From assembly GCF_003415655.1 (NCBI RefSeq), contig NZ_QRHC01000001.1:62001-126000 (forward strand): 64,000 nt of DNA, in the 5' to 3' direction. The DNA is from Vibrio maerlii. GTDB taxonomy: Bacteria > Pseudomonadota > Gammaproteobacteria > Enterobacterales > Vibrionaceae. Below, piece after piece: positions 28,003 to 36,282 of the stretch; within the stretch, counting starts at the first letter, position 1, and every line of letters starts with the position of its first letter. A program made the translations under genes and the position numbers. Below the pieces are notes generated by a model, which was not told the DNA's origin, ran no database searches, and saw nothing but the letters and a program-made list of their open reading frames with translations.

Positions 28003-29382
28003 ATGAACTTCCAATTCCCTGAAAACTTCCGCTGGGGCAGTGCGGCTTCTTCAACTCAAACAGAGGGTGCTTCATTCTCGGGCGGTAAAGGTGAGAGCAT
28101 CTGGGATCACTGGTACAAAGAGCAACCAAACCGTTTCCATAATGGTGTTTCTTCTACTGATGCTTCAACTTTTTATGAGAACTACAAGTCAGACATCCAA
28201 TTGATGAAAGACATCGGCCACAACAGCTTCCGTACATCAATCTCTTGGGCGCGCCTAATCCCTCAGGGAACGGGTGAAGTCAACGCAGAAGCGGTTGAGT
28301 TCTACAACAATGTCATCAACGAGCTTGTGGCTCAAGGCATCGAACCTTTCATCTGCCTATACCACTTCGATATGCCGCTAGCGATGCAAGAAATCGGCGG
28401 CTTCGAAAACCGCGAAGTATTAGACGCATACGCAAACTTTGCAGAAACGTGTTTCAAACTGTTCGGTGACCGTGTGAAGAGCTGGTTCACATTCAACGAA
28501 CCAATCGTGCCAGTTGAAGGTGGCTACCTTTACGACTTCCACTACCCTAATGTTGTTGATTTCAAACGTGCAGCGACAGTGGCTTATCACACGGTTCTAG
28601 CACACGCGAAAGCCGTAGCTAAATACCGCGCGCTTAACCAAGATGGCAACATCGGTATCATCTTGAACCTAACTCCATCATACCCGCGCTCACAGAACCC
28701 TGCGGATCTAAAAGCCGCAAACATCTGTGACCTAATGTTCAACCGTAGCTTCCTAGACCCAACAGTAAAAGGTGAATACCCGCAAGAATTGGTTGAACTT
28801 CTGAAAGCACACGACCAACTGCCTGACATTCAAGAAGGTGATTGCGAGCTAATCGCGCAAGGTAAAGTCGACGTACTAGGCGTGAACTACTACCAACCTC
28901 GCCGTGTTAAAGCGCGCGAAAACGCAGTACATCCAGATGCGCCATTCATGCCTGAGCACTTCTTCGATTACTATGAAATGCCAGGACGTAAGATGAACCC
29001 ACACCGTGGCTGGGAGATCTACGAGAAAGGTGTGTATGACATCCTAACAAACCTACGTGAGAACTACGGCAACCTGCCTTGCTACATCTCAGAAAACGGC
29101 ATGGGCGTTGAAGGCGAAGAGAAGTTCCTCGTTGATGGTCAAATACAAGATGATTACCGCATCGACTTTATTCGTGGACACCTAGAGTGGCTGCACAAAG
29201 GTATCGAAGAGGGTTCTTCGTGCTTCGGCTACCACCTATGGACCTTCATTGATAACTGGTCTTGGTCAAATGCTTACAAGAACCGTTACGGCTTCTACCA
29301 GCTCGATCTTGCAACGCAGAAGCGCTCTGTGAAGAAGAGCGGCGAGTGGTTTGCGCAAGTTTCACAAAACAACGGTTTCTAA
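28003..29382 (+). CDS. 6-phospho-beta-glucosidase, GH1
   Basis: The 459-residue cytoplasmic enzyme hydrolyses the phosphorylated beta-glucoside delivered by the PTS. The acid/base Glu is in WFTFNEPIVP and the nucleophile Glu in YISENGMGVEG. The stretch WSNAYKNRYGFYQLD carries the Ser, Lys and Tyr that bind the 6-phosphate, where enzymes for unphosphorylated sugars have Glu; this supports a phospho-specific enzyme. The start at 28003 (MNFQFPENFRWGSAAS) has AAGGT 7 nt upstream and fits the family; an earlier in-frame start is not supported. Confidence 0.93.
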   Translation: MNFQFPENFRWGSAASSTQTEGASFSGGKGESIWDHWYKEQPNRFHNGVSSTDASTFYENYKSDIQLMKDIGHNSFRTSISWARLIPQGTGEVNAEAVEFYNNVINELVAQGIEPFICLYHFDMPLAMQEIGGFENREVLDAYANFAETCFKLFGDRVKSWFTFNEPIVPVEGGYLYDFHYPNVVDFKRAATVAYHTVLAHAKAVAKYRALNQDGNIGIILNLTPSYPRSQNPADLKAANICDLMFNRSFLDPTVKGEYPQELVELLKAHDQLPDIQEGDCELIAQGKVDVLGVNYYQPRRVKARENAVHPDAPFMPEHFFDYYEMPGRKMNPHRGWEIYEKGVYDILTNLRENYGNLPCYISENGMGVEGEEKFLVDGQIQDDYRIDFIRGHLEWLHKGIEEGSSCFGYHLWTFIDNWSWSNAYKNRYGFYQLDLATQKRSVKKSGEWFAQVSQNNGF

Positions 29383-29423
29383 TTGGTCACACCGTAGAGA
29401 GCTAAAAATTCAATTCATATTTT

Positions 29424-29485
29424 GATGTTCCCACACCTGCACTTTGGCAAAGGTGCTAGCTAACCAAGTCAAAGGTGGGGACATC
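29424..29485 (+). other. Intercistronic hairpin before the EIIA gene
   Basis: GATGTTCCCAC (29424-29434) pairs with GTGGGGACATC (29475-29485) with one G-U pair. The interior can form a smaller stem around GCACTTT and AAAGGTGC. It ends about 22 nt before the EIIA start. Confidence 0.5.
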
Positions 29486-29507
29486 CAGCAAATAACAGGT
29501 AAAGAAC

Positions 29508-29822
29508 ATGGAACATATCGATTTAGAAGAACAAGTAATGGGCATCATCATTAACGCTGGTCAATCTCGTAGCTTATGTTACGAAGCGCTTCGCCATGCT
29601 AAGCAAGGTCAGTTTGAAGAAGCAGATGGCCTAATGAAAGAGGCTCAAGAGTTTGCCAACCAAGCTCACCTTGTTCAAACCAAACTCATCGAGGCCGATG
29701 AAGGTACCGGCAAAACAAAGATGACATTAGTCATGGTTCACGCGCAAGACCATCTAATGACGTCAATGTTGGCAAAAGAACTGGTTAGCGAGCTTATCGA
29801 CTTACATAAAAAAACAGCTTAA
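29508..29822 (+). CDS. PTS EIIA, lactose/cellobiose family
   Basis: The 104-residue cytosolic phosphocarrier takes phosphate from HPr and passes it to EIIB. The active histidine is in MVHAQDHLMTSML, the conserved end of this family, and the protein has the expected three-helix pattern (GIIINAGQSRSLCYEALRHA). It is the last structural gene of the operon, followed by a terminator. Confidence 0.93.
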   Translation: MEHIDLEEQVMGIIINAGQSRSLCYEALRHAKQGQFEEADGLMKEAQEFANQAHLVQTKLIEADEGTGKTKMTLVMVHAQDHLMTSMLAKELVSELIDLHKKTA

Positions 29823-29838
29823 TTAGCGACCAGACATT

Positions 29839-29870
29839 AAGGGCATGTATATTTACATGCCCTTGTTTGT
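29839..29870 (+). terminator. Terminator of the beta-glucoside PTS operon
   Basis: AAGGGCATGTA and TACATGCCCTT form an 11-bp stem over a TATT loop, followed by TGTTTG. It separates the operon from the regulator gene. Confidence 0.85.
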
Positions 29871-29910
29871 TGGTTAATAACAACGAAAAGTAGTACACTG
29901 GTGAAAACTT

Positions 29911-29927
29911 TGGGAACCGATTTCCCA
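29911..29927. promoter_or_regulatory. Operator-like site before the LacI gene
   Basis: TGGGAACCGATTTCCCA has 6-bp inverted arms and resembles the operator at 26125-26142. It lies 37 bp before the repressor gene, suggesting autoregulation. Confidence 0.6.
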
Positions 29928-29963
29928 TTTTCAGAAAATTTCACGGCGACAAGGTTCTAATTC

Positions 29964-30923
29964 ATGGCAACGATTACTGATGTATCTCTACTGGCAAACG
30001 TCTCGAAAGCGACCGTGTCACGAGTGATGAGCGGAAGTCGTGGCGTAAAAGCAGAAAGCCGTGAAGCGGTACTTAGAGCAGCTGAAGAACTGAATTACCG
30101 CCCGAATGCGGCAGCCCAGTCGCTAGCTAATCAACGCTCTGACTATATTGGTGTGATTCTCTCTTCAAGTGATGCTGGACAAGTCTCCACTTACCTCCCT
30201 CTCCTCGCTAAGTCGCTAAAAGCGAAGGGCAAGCACATGCTGGTGCAGTTTGCAGAAACAAGTGAAGAGCAACGCCGTAGTATTGAAGAGCTAAACCAAC
30301 GCCACTGTGACGCCATCATTACTTTAGGTGGTAATGTATCCAACGTCGATAACGACAAGGTTATCGCGATTGATAGCGGAGCGAACACCAGCGAACAAGC
30401 GATTGGTTATGACTACCGCTTTGCTGCCGAAAGTGCGTGTCGATTCTTATCGAGTAAAGGCCACACCAGCATTGCTATCGTGGTGGATGATGAGAACCCA
30501 GCCTCTCAGCAAGTGATTGAAGGCTACAAAACCTGCCTGCAGAACTCAGCGATTCCTATCAACCGTCAGCTTATTGTGAGTGCGAACGGCAATAGTGAAC
30601 AAGCCATCATGTCCTTGTTGAACAGCTACTCTCCATTTACCGCTATCGTGGTGATGCGTGATAGCCAAGCAGCAACGGCGATGAATCTACTGCGTAATTT
30701 CAACCTATCGACGCCTAATGAGGTATCGTTGATTTCATTGGAAGACTCACAGCTAGCAAGCCAGCTAAACCCGCCACTCACTTGCATCAGCTACCCTTCT
30801 GAACAACTGGTCGAAATGGCGATGGAACAATTAGATTCGTGCCTTGATGGCCGTGTTGTCGATGCGAAACGACCTGTGACTGGCAAACTCGTCACACGCG
30901 AATCTGTTACTAATCGCATTTAA
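29964..30923 (+). CDS. LacI-family repressor of the beta-glucoside operon
   Basis: This 319-residue regulator has the N-terminal helix-turn-helix ATITDVSLLANVSKATVSRVMSG and hinge ELNYRPNAAAQSLA, followed by a periplasmic-binding-like ligand domain. It should repress the PTS genes until a sugar phosphate or sugar is present. The site directly upstream and the matching perfect palindrome before the EIIB gene are its likely operators. It is monocistronic. Confidence 0.9.
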   Translation: MATITDVSLLANVSKATVSRVMSGSRGVKAESREAVLRAAEELNYRPNAAAQSLANQRSDYIGVILSSSDAGQVSTYLPLLAKSLKAKGKHMLVQFAETSEEQRRSIEELNQRHCDAIITLGGNVSNVDNDKVIAIDSGANTSEQAIGYDYRFAAESACRFLSSKGHTSIAIVVDDENPASQQVIEGYKTCLQNSAIPINRQLIVSANGNSEQAIMSLLNSYSPFTAIVVMRDSQAATAMNLLRNFNLSTPNEVSLISLEDSQLASQLNPPLTCISYPSEQLVEMAMEQLDSCLDGRVVDAKRPVTGKLVTRESVTNRI

Positions 30924-31060
30924 TACCAATTCCCCCAACCACCGGAACACCTAACTAGTAAGACTGGTATAACGTTGCTAGGAATTTCGACAATTCCATT
31001 TTTATTAGTTTGAATAGTTACCCTTGTTAATTAATCATACAAATTAATAAAGGTAAGTCA

Positions 31061-31204
31061 GTGAGAACGCTCGAGTTTAGAACAAGTCATTTAGATCATT
31101 GGTCACGTGTGGTTGTGACGAAAGACGTCGCACGTGTGTTGCATAATGAATACATGCAGTATGGTTGGGAAGTGCGTGTTTACGAGTACTACTCCCCTCT
31201 TTAG
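31061..31204 (+). CDS. Small 47-residue protein of unknown function
   Basis: A GTG at 31061 opens a 47-codon frame ending in TAG, translating as VRTLEFRTSHLDHWSRVVV at the start and YEYYSPL at the end. AAAGGT precedes it by 5 nt, and the composition (aromatic, charged, no low-complexity) looks protein-like. No family is recognised. It stands alone between the LacI gene and the convergent iron importer operon. Confidence 0.6.
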   Translation: MRTLEFRTSHLDHWSRVVVTKDVARVLHNEYMQYGWEVRVYEYYSPL

Positions 31205-31222
31205 CTCTGGTCAAAAGCTCAA

Positions 31223-31269
31223 AAAGCCACAGTGATTCTCTTCTACGAGTTAAAATCAAATGTGGCTTT
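31223..31269 (-). terminator. Possible terminator of the siderophore importer operon
   Basis: AAAGCCACA and TGTGGCTTT pair as a 9-bp stem with a long 29-nt loop, between the small plus-strand gene and the minus-strand operon. The long loop keeps confidence low. Confidence 0.4.
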
Positions 31270-31312
31270 CGTGTTATTAACAGACGATTAATTGTCGTCG
31301 GGAATCAGGCTA

Positions 31313-32074
31313 TTATCGTCGGTAGTAAAGTGAAATACGATTTCCATCAATCTCTTGAACTTTAAATGGGATCTCGTAAATCTCACTCAACACATCTTCG
31401 CGAATCACTTCCTCTACTGTACCACTCTTAATCACTTCTCCCAGCTTCATCGCCACGATGTTGTCTGAATAACAAGAAGCAAAATTAATGTCGTGAATAA
31501 CAATAACAACCGCTTTATTGTGTTTGTCCGCGAGCTTTTTCAACGTGCCCATGATATCCACTGAGTGCTTGATATCGAGGTTATTCAGTGGCTCATCAAG
31601 AAATATATAATCGGTATCCTGCGCCACAACCATAGCAATAAATGCCATCTGACGCTGACCACCAGAGAGTTGATCAATATAACGATCTTGTAACTCTGTA
31701 ATATCGAGATGATACAAAGCGCGATCGATGATTCGATTGTCTTCATGGGTTAGGCGACCTTGGGAATACGGGAAGCGACCAAATGCCACCAGCTCACGCA
31801 CGGTAAAGCGCATGTTGATGTTATTTGATTGACGAAGAACCGAAAGACGTTTTGCCAAGTCGGCACTGTCCCATTGTTCCAAAGGTTTGTCGCCAATAAC
31901 GACTTGGCCAGCATCACTGTCCGTCAGTCGGCTTGCCATTGATAACAGCGTACTTTTACCCGCACCATTTGGGCCGATAATGCTCGTTACCTTGCCTTGT
32001 GGGAAAAGTGCATCTGCATTCTTCACCACGTATTTATCGTTATATTGTTTACTTAATCCGCTAATTTTAATCAC
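31313..32074 (-). CDS. Iron-siderophore ABC transporter, ATP-binding protein (VctC-like)
   Basis: The 253-residue FecE/FhuC-type ATPase has Walker A GPNGAGKST, signature LSGGQRQMAF, Walker B DYIFLDEPLNNLD and H-loop IVIHDINFA. It powers the two permeases encoded upstream. It ends the minus-strand order binding protein, permease, permease, ATPase, the same gene content as V. cholerae vctPDGC. Confidence 0.9.
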   Translation of the reverse strand: MIKISGLSKQYNDKYVVKNADALFPQGKVTSIIGPNGAGKSTLLSMASRLTDSDAGQVVIGDKPLEQWDSADLAKRLSVLRQSNNINMRFTVRELVAFGRFPYSQGRLTHEDNRIIDRALYHLDITELQDRYIDQLSGGQRQMAFIAMVVAQDTDYIFLDEPLNNLDIKHSVDIMGTLKKLADKHNKAVVIVIHDINFASCYSDNIVAMKLGEVIKSGTVEEVIREDVLSEIYEIPFKVQEIDGNRISLYYRR

Positions 32075-32085
32075 GAGTGCAGACC

Positions 32086-33117
32086 TTAATCGAATTTATG
32101 TTTCATCAACAGATACAAGAAGTAACCACCACCGAGGAAGTTGATGATCACGCTAATGGTGGTGTCAAAATCAAATAGGTTCTCTACGACCCACTGGCCA
32201 CCCGCTAACATCACCACCGACAATACCGCACTTGCCAGAATCAAGAAGCGATGTTGGTAGCCAGAGAAAAGCTGGCGAGTGAGCGCAACCACGATCAAAC
32301 CGAAAAACAGAACCGGGCCAATAAGCGCCGTAGAAATAGAAATCATCAAGGTAATTACAAACATCACTTGCATCGTCAGTTTGTGAGTATCAACGCCAAG
32401 GCTCTTAGCGTTATCCACGCCTAGCCACATCACATCGAGCTTATTGGATAGCCTAAACAGATATGCGCTGCACAGAAGCATTGGAATCGTGCACCAATAA
32501 ACCAGCTCTGAACTGATATTGTTGAAGCTCGCAAACATGGAACCTTGAATATAGGTGAACTCATCAGGGTCTATCACCATGGTGAAAAAGCCCGTCACGC
32601 TACTGAATAAGCTACTCAATACCACACCAATGAGTAGCAAGGTAAATATGTTGCGTTGTCGACCCTTAAAGTAGAAGTGAAACAGCGTCATGGCACAAAC
32701 AATCATGATGCCGGTTGCGATGATGAAATTGATCTTAGTATCGATCACCACAGCACTAAATCCGCCGAACACAGCAACTAATAAAACCTGGATCATCACA
32801 TACAGAGAGTCAAAGCCAAGAATAGAGGGCGTTAGGATTCGGTTAGTGGTGATGGTTTGAAAAATCAGTGACGACGAAGCAATCGCAATTGCCGCAAGCA
32901 CAATCGCCAATACCTTAGGAATACGACGTGACAAGAAGAACTGATAGTTATCCGGTGTTAGCCCCTTTCCAAGGAACAGCGTACAAATCGCCAATGCGAC
33001 CAATGCAAGTACCGTGAGCTTTAAACCATCTTTGCTTAATCGACTCATTCCTAACTGGCGAGTTGCAGTCGTGCTTATTTTACCAGTAGAGCCGGTCATT
33101 CGAGTTGAACTAGGCAT
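32086..33117 (-). CDS. Iron-siderophore ABC transporter permease 2 (FecCD family)
   Basis: This 343-residue FecCD permease has about nine hydrophobic helices, including RRIPKVLAIVLAAIAIASSS, ILGFDSLYVMIQVLLVAV and the conserved GPVLFFGLIVVALTR. The N-terminal 25 residues before LSKDGLKLTV are polar and could be an extension. Its start overlaps the preceding permease gene by 8 nt, implying coupled translation. Confidence 0.88.
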   Translation of the reverse strand: MPSSTRMTGSTGKISTTATRQLGMSRLSKDGLKLTVLALVALAICTLFLGKGLTPDNYQFFLSRRIPKVLAIVLAAIAIASSSLIFQTITTNRILTPSILGFDSLYVMIQVLLVAVFGGFSAVVIDTKINFIIATGIMIVCAMTLFHFYFKGRQRNIFTLLLIGVVLSSLFSSVTGFFTMVIDPDEFTYIQGSMFASFNNISSELVYWCTIPMLLCSAYLFRLSNKLDVMWLGVDNAKSLGVDTHKLTMQVMFVITLMISISTALIGPVLFFGLIVVALTRQLFSGYQHRFLILASAVLSVVMLAGGQWVVENLFDFDTTISVIINFLGGGYFLYLLMKHKFD

Positions 33118-34066
33118 TCGATTTGTCTCGTAAGATTAGATAGATAAACACCGCGCCACCTAAGATGCTGATGATCATAGAAATCGGTATTTCATAAGGG
33201 AAGATAATCAATCGACCCAAGATGTCGCAGACCAAGACAAGAATCACGCCCGTATAGGCGGTCCATGGCAGGTTACGTCGCATATTGTCGCCAATAAATA
33301 GCGAAACAATGTTAGGAACAATCAGACCCAAGAAAGGAATCATGCCGACGATCATCACCACCGATGAAGACAACACCGCCACCAAGATAACGCCGATCAT
33401 CACAATGCGTTGGTAATTCAGGCCGATGTTCTTAGCAAAGGTCTCACCGACACTCGCCGCACTGAACTTGTTCGCATACGCATACGCCAAAATAGAAACA
33501 GGCAGTGCGATGTAAAGAAACTCATAGTTACCACGCAAAACTGAGGCAAAGTTTGCCACCGTCCATGAACCCAACGCCTGAACCAGATCGTATTTATAGG
33601 CGATGAAAGTCGTCATCGCTGAAACCACGTTGCCATACATGATGCCTATTAGCGGCACCATAACCGTACTTTTGAATTTGAGTCGTTGTAGGAAACGAAC
33701 AAACACCACGGTACCAAACACAGAAAACGCAAAGATGGTGATTAAGTGTACCCACCCGCTCATGTCGGCAAAGAGAATCAATGCCATCATGTAGCCAAAC
33801 ATCGCCCAATCAATGGTACCTGTTGTAGAAGGCGCTGCGAATCGGTTTTGAACGATCTGCTGCATGATAAGGCCAGCAATACTCAACCCCGCACCGGCTA
33901 ACATAATGGCCAACAACCGTGGAAAACGGCTGGTCACAAGAATATTAACTGCGTGACTGTCGCCAGAGAGCAAATCAGCAAAGGTAAAATTAGCCACACC
34001 AACAGAGAGCGATGCGATTGCTAGCATCACCAATACAAAGGTGGCAAGTAGGTGGTTCAATTTCAT
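33110..34066 (-). CDS. Iron-siderophore ABC transporter permease 1 (FecCD family)
   Basis: The 318-residue permease has the FecCD motifs RFPRLLAIMLAGAGLSIAG and GMIPFLGLIVPNIV. I start at 34066 (MKLNHLLATF), which gives a normal first helix; an in-frame start at 34099 lies inside an RNA hairpin loop and is less likely. No strong Shine-Dalgarno is visible, so translation may depend on the upstream gene. Confidence 0.86.
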   Translation of the reverse strand: MKLNHLLATFVLVMLAIASLSVGVANFTFADLLSGDSHAVNILVTSRFPRLLAIMLAGAGLSIAGLIMQQIVQNRFAAPSTTGTIDWAMFGYMMALILFADMSGWVHLITIFAFSVFGTVVFVRFLQRLKFKSTVMVPLIGIMYGNVVSAMTTFIAYKYDLVQALGSWTVANFASVLRGNYEFLYIALPVSILAYAYANKFSAASVGETFAKNIGLNYQRIVMIGVILVAVLSSSVVMIVGMIPFLGLIVPNIVSLFIGDNMRRNLPWTAYTGVILVLVCDILGRLIIFPYEIPISMIISILGGAVFIYLILRDKSNA

Positions 34067-34084
34067 AGTAGGTAGATAATAGAA

Positions 34085-34116
34085 AACCTGATGGCCCATC
34101 GTCAGGCCATCAGGTT
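34085..34116 (-). terminator. Attenuator-like hairpin between binding protein and permease genes
   Basis: AACCTGATGGCC and GGCCATCAGGTT form a perfect 12-bp stem with an 8-nt loop. On the minus strand it is followed by TTTTCTATT. It lies inside the operon, so it probably allows partial read-through and gives more binding protein than permease. Confidence 0.75.
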
Positions 34117-34132
34117 GATTTCTTCAAAGGTA

Positions 34133-35050
34133 TTATTGAATAGCGCGGTTTAGGTCTTTGATCATCACTTGTGTTGAGTGATAACCACCAGCTGATAAAT
34201 ACCAAGCCGCTGGGTCTAAATAGATCATGTGTTCATTCTTCGCCGCTGGCGTAGATTCAACAAGCTCATTGGAAAAAAGTTGCTTAGCTTTACCACTTGA
34301 GCGACCAATTGCTTGGTCACGGTCTAGAATCAACATGACGTCAGGCTTCGCATCGGCGATATATTCAAACGAAATCAAGTCACCATGAGTACGGGATTCC
34401 GCTGCCACATTCACAGACTTAGATGTTTCAAAACCCGCTTCTTGGTAAACGAACGAGAAACGACTTACCGGGCTGAATGATGTAATGTTGCTGCCGTTAC
34501 TCATCACTGTCAGCGCCTTCTTAGGCTCTTCCGTGTTTTTAGCATTCAGAGCATCGATCTGCGCTTGAACGTCTGCAACTAACTCTTCACCTTTCGCTTG
34601 TTTACCAAAGATTTCGCTTAGGTTATTCCAGTGCTGCTGAGTCGTTTCCCAGTAGTTAGTGCTATCAATACGGTACATGTAAACAGGAGCGATATCTTTC
34701 AGATCTTTGTAGATCTTCGCCATGCGACCTTCCGCGATGATTAGGTCAGGCTTCAGCGTAAACAGAGTTTCGTAGTTGACTTCCTGTAGGCTACCCGTGT
34801 TGGTGAACTCATCGGTATTATATTGTTGAAGGTTCTCAGGCAATAAGCTCTTTGGCATACCAACAGGCGTCACACCCAATGCATCAAGGTAATCCAAGCT
34901 ACCAAAACCCAAAACAACTACTCGCTGTGGTACTTCATTAATCTCTACCGTACCTAAACTGTGTTGGTACGTTTTTGCGAAAAGTGGCGAAGAGCTCAAT
35001 GCAACAAGCGCTGAACCAACCAGTAGTTTTTTAATGTTTTTGTGTAGCAT
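34133..35050 (-). CDS. Periplasmic siderophore-binding protein (VctP-like)
   Basis: The 305-residue class III binding protein has a signal peptide (ending SSPLFA) and the motifs QRVVVLGFGSLDYLDALGV, TLFTLKPDLIIAEGRMA and a C-terminal PAAWYLSAGGYHSTQ. It should bind an iron-catecholate complex in the periplasm. Similarity to VctP/FatB-type proteins is judged by eye. A Fur-box-like sequence precedes the gene, as expected for iron-repressed uptake. Confidence 0.85.
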   Translation of the reverse strand: MLHKNIKKLLVGSALVALSSSPLFAKTYQHSLGTVEINEVPQRVVVLGFGSLDYLDALGVTPVGMPKSLLPENLQQYNTDEFTNTGSLQEVNYETLFTLKPDLIIAEGRMAKIYKDLKDIAPVYMYRIDSTNYWETTQQHWNNLSEIFGKQAKGEELVADVQAQIDALNAKNTEEPKKALTVMSNGSNITSFSPVSRFSFVYQEAGFETSKSVNVAAESRTHGDLISFEYIADAKPDVMLILDRDQAIGRSSGKAKQLFSNELVESTPAAKNEHMIYLDPAAWYLSAGGYHSTQVMIKDLNRAIQ

Positions 35051-35086
35051 GACCGTTTCCGTATGACTAATTGATTTAGATCAAAA

Positions 35087-35101
35087 TAAGAATAATTATT
35101 A
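35087..35101. promoter_or_regulatory. Fur-box-like site upstream of the binding-protein gene
   Basis: TAAGAATAATTATTA matches the 7-1-7 Fur pattern TGATAATnATTATCA at 11 of 14 positions. It lies in the divergent region between the importer operon and the LysR gene. Confidence 0.65.
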
Positions 35102-35154
35102 ATTGCGTTCACACTATCACAAGTTCAATATGCGTCAATAGCATTTTTGATATA

Positions 35155-36093
35155 ATGAGTATCCACATAATGAATTTAGCTCAAATCGATCTAAACCTAC
35201 TGGTCATCCTTAAACATCTACTTGAAGAAAAACACGTTTCCAATACTGCATTGGCGCTAGACATGAGCCAACCAACCGTCAGCCGCTCATTACAAAAGCT
35301 GCGTAATGTATTCAACGATGATTTACTAGTAAGAACCGCTTACGGCTATGAACTGACGCCAAAAGCCGAGTCCATCAAACAAGACCTTAACTCGGTACTG
35401 ACGCGACTAGAAAAGTTGGTCCACGGCGATACCTTTAACCCCGCGGAGAGCGATACCACAGTGCGCTTTTTTGGCCTAGTGCCCCAAATGACGCACTTGA
35501 TGCCTAAAGTAATGGAGCACATTCGTCGCGAAGCGCCGAACATGGTGGTGGATATTGATTCGATTCCTAAGCGCCCTTTCGAACCGCTGCTCTCTGGTGA
35601 TGTGCATTTCGTTTTAGCAACCCATGAGCCTACCGCTTCAGAGCAAAACCTCTATCGGATGTTTGTCACCAGTCGTGATTACCGCTTGCTGATGCATAAA
35701 AATCACCCTCTAGCAGATAAAGAGATCACAGTTGAAGATATGCTTGAGGCGAATTTTGGTCAGATCTCTATTCAAGGTGATAAGAAACTCTCTATTGAGT
35801 CGCGCTTTAAAGAGCTTGGACTCATCAATAAAGAACGTAAGCTCAGCGTCCCTGTACAGTTATCAAACTTTAACGTCGCTCCAGATATCGCAGAAACAAC
35901 AGATATCATCTTTCATCTGCCAACTCCGTTCGCGGAAAAGGCCTGCAGCCAGCGTGATTTAGTGTGTAAGCGTGTTCCCGAGCCACTTCGCCATCCTGAA
36001 AAAGACGTGTACCTATACTGGCATAAGCGCTTCCACAACGACCCTATGTGTCGCTGGATTCGCGATGTATTCAAACAAACGTACCCTCAGTAG
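35155..36093 (+). CDS. LysR-family transcriptional regulator
   Basis: This regulator of 312 residues has an N-terminal winged helix (NTALALDMSQPTVSRSLQKLR) and a LysR ligand domain of the NodD/LeuO type. A start at 35170 (MNLAQIDLNLL) fits the family well and is about as likely as 35155. It lies between the divergent ABC operon and the downstream receptor gene, so it is a likely activator or modulator of iron-uptake genes; it does not look like V. cholerae IrgB. Confidence 0.85.
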   Translation: MSIHIMNLAQIDLNLLVILKHLLEEKHVSNTALALDMSQPTVSRSLQKLRNVFNDDLLVRTAYGYELTPKAESIKQDLNSVLTRLEKLVHGDTFNPAESDTTVRFFGLVPQMTHLMPKVMEHIRREAPNMVVDIDSIPKRPFEPLLSGDVHFVLATHEPTASEQNLYRMFVTSRDYRLLMHKNHPLADKEITVEDMLEANFGQISIQGDKKLSIESRFKELGLINKERKLSVPVQLSNFNVAPDIAETTDIIFHLPTPFAEKACSQRDLVCKRVPEPLRHPEKDVYLYWHKRFHNDPMCRWIRDVFKQTYPQ

Positions 36094-36195
36094 CCAGTCG
36101 CCAGTTTTTGTAGCACGTTGATAAGCATATGAAGACTATGAGTTTGAATAATAAAAAATCACTATATTCATAAAGTGAATACTGAGAATGTTAAA

Positions 36196-36210
36196 TGAGA
36201 ATGAAACTCA
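36196..36210. promoter_or_regulatory. Fur-box-like site upstream of the receptor gene
   Basis: TGAGAATGAAACTCA matches the 7-1-7 Fur pattern with five of seven paired bases. It lies about 75 bp before the receptor start. Confidence 0.55.
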
Positions 36211-36240
36211 TATTGAACTATCCACAAATTAAATATCTAA

Positions 36241-36255
36241 TGCAAACCATTCTCA
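36241..36255. promoter_or_regulatory. Second, weaker Fur-box-like site
   Basis: TGCAAACCATTCTCA has a perfect right half (ATTCTCA) and a poor left half. It overlaps the likely leader of the receptor gene. Confidence 0.4.
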
Positions 36256-36282
36256 TTAACACTCACAATTAAGAATATTATC

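Noticed and set aside
30924..30990. Inverted repeat ATACCA...TGGTAT after the LacI gene
   Set aside because: Stem is short with mismatches and no T-run; not enough to call a terminator or repeat family.
35155..36093. IrgB identity for the LysR regulator
   Set aside because: Sequence is of the NodD/LeuO kind and it is not divergent from the receptor as irgB is from irgA.
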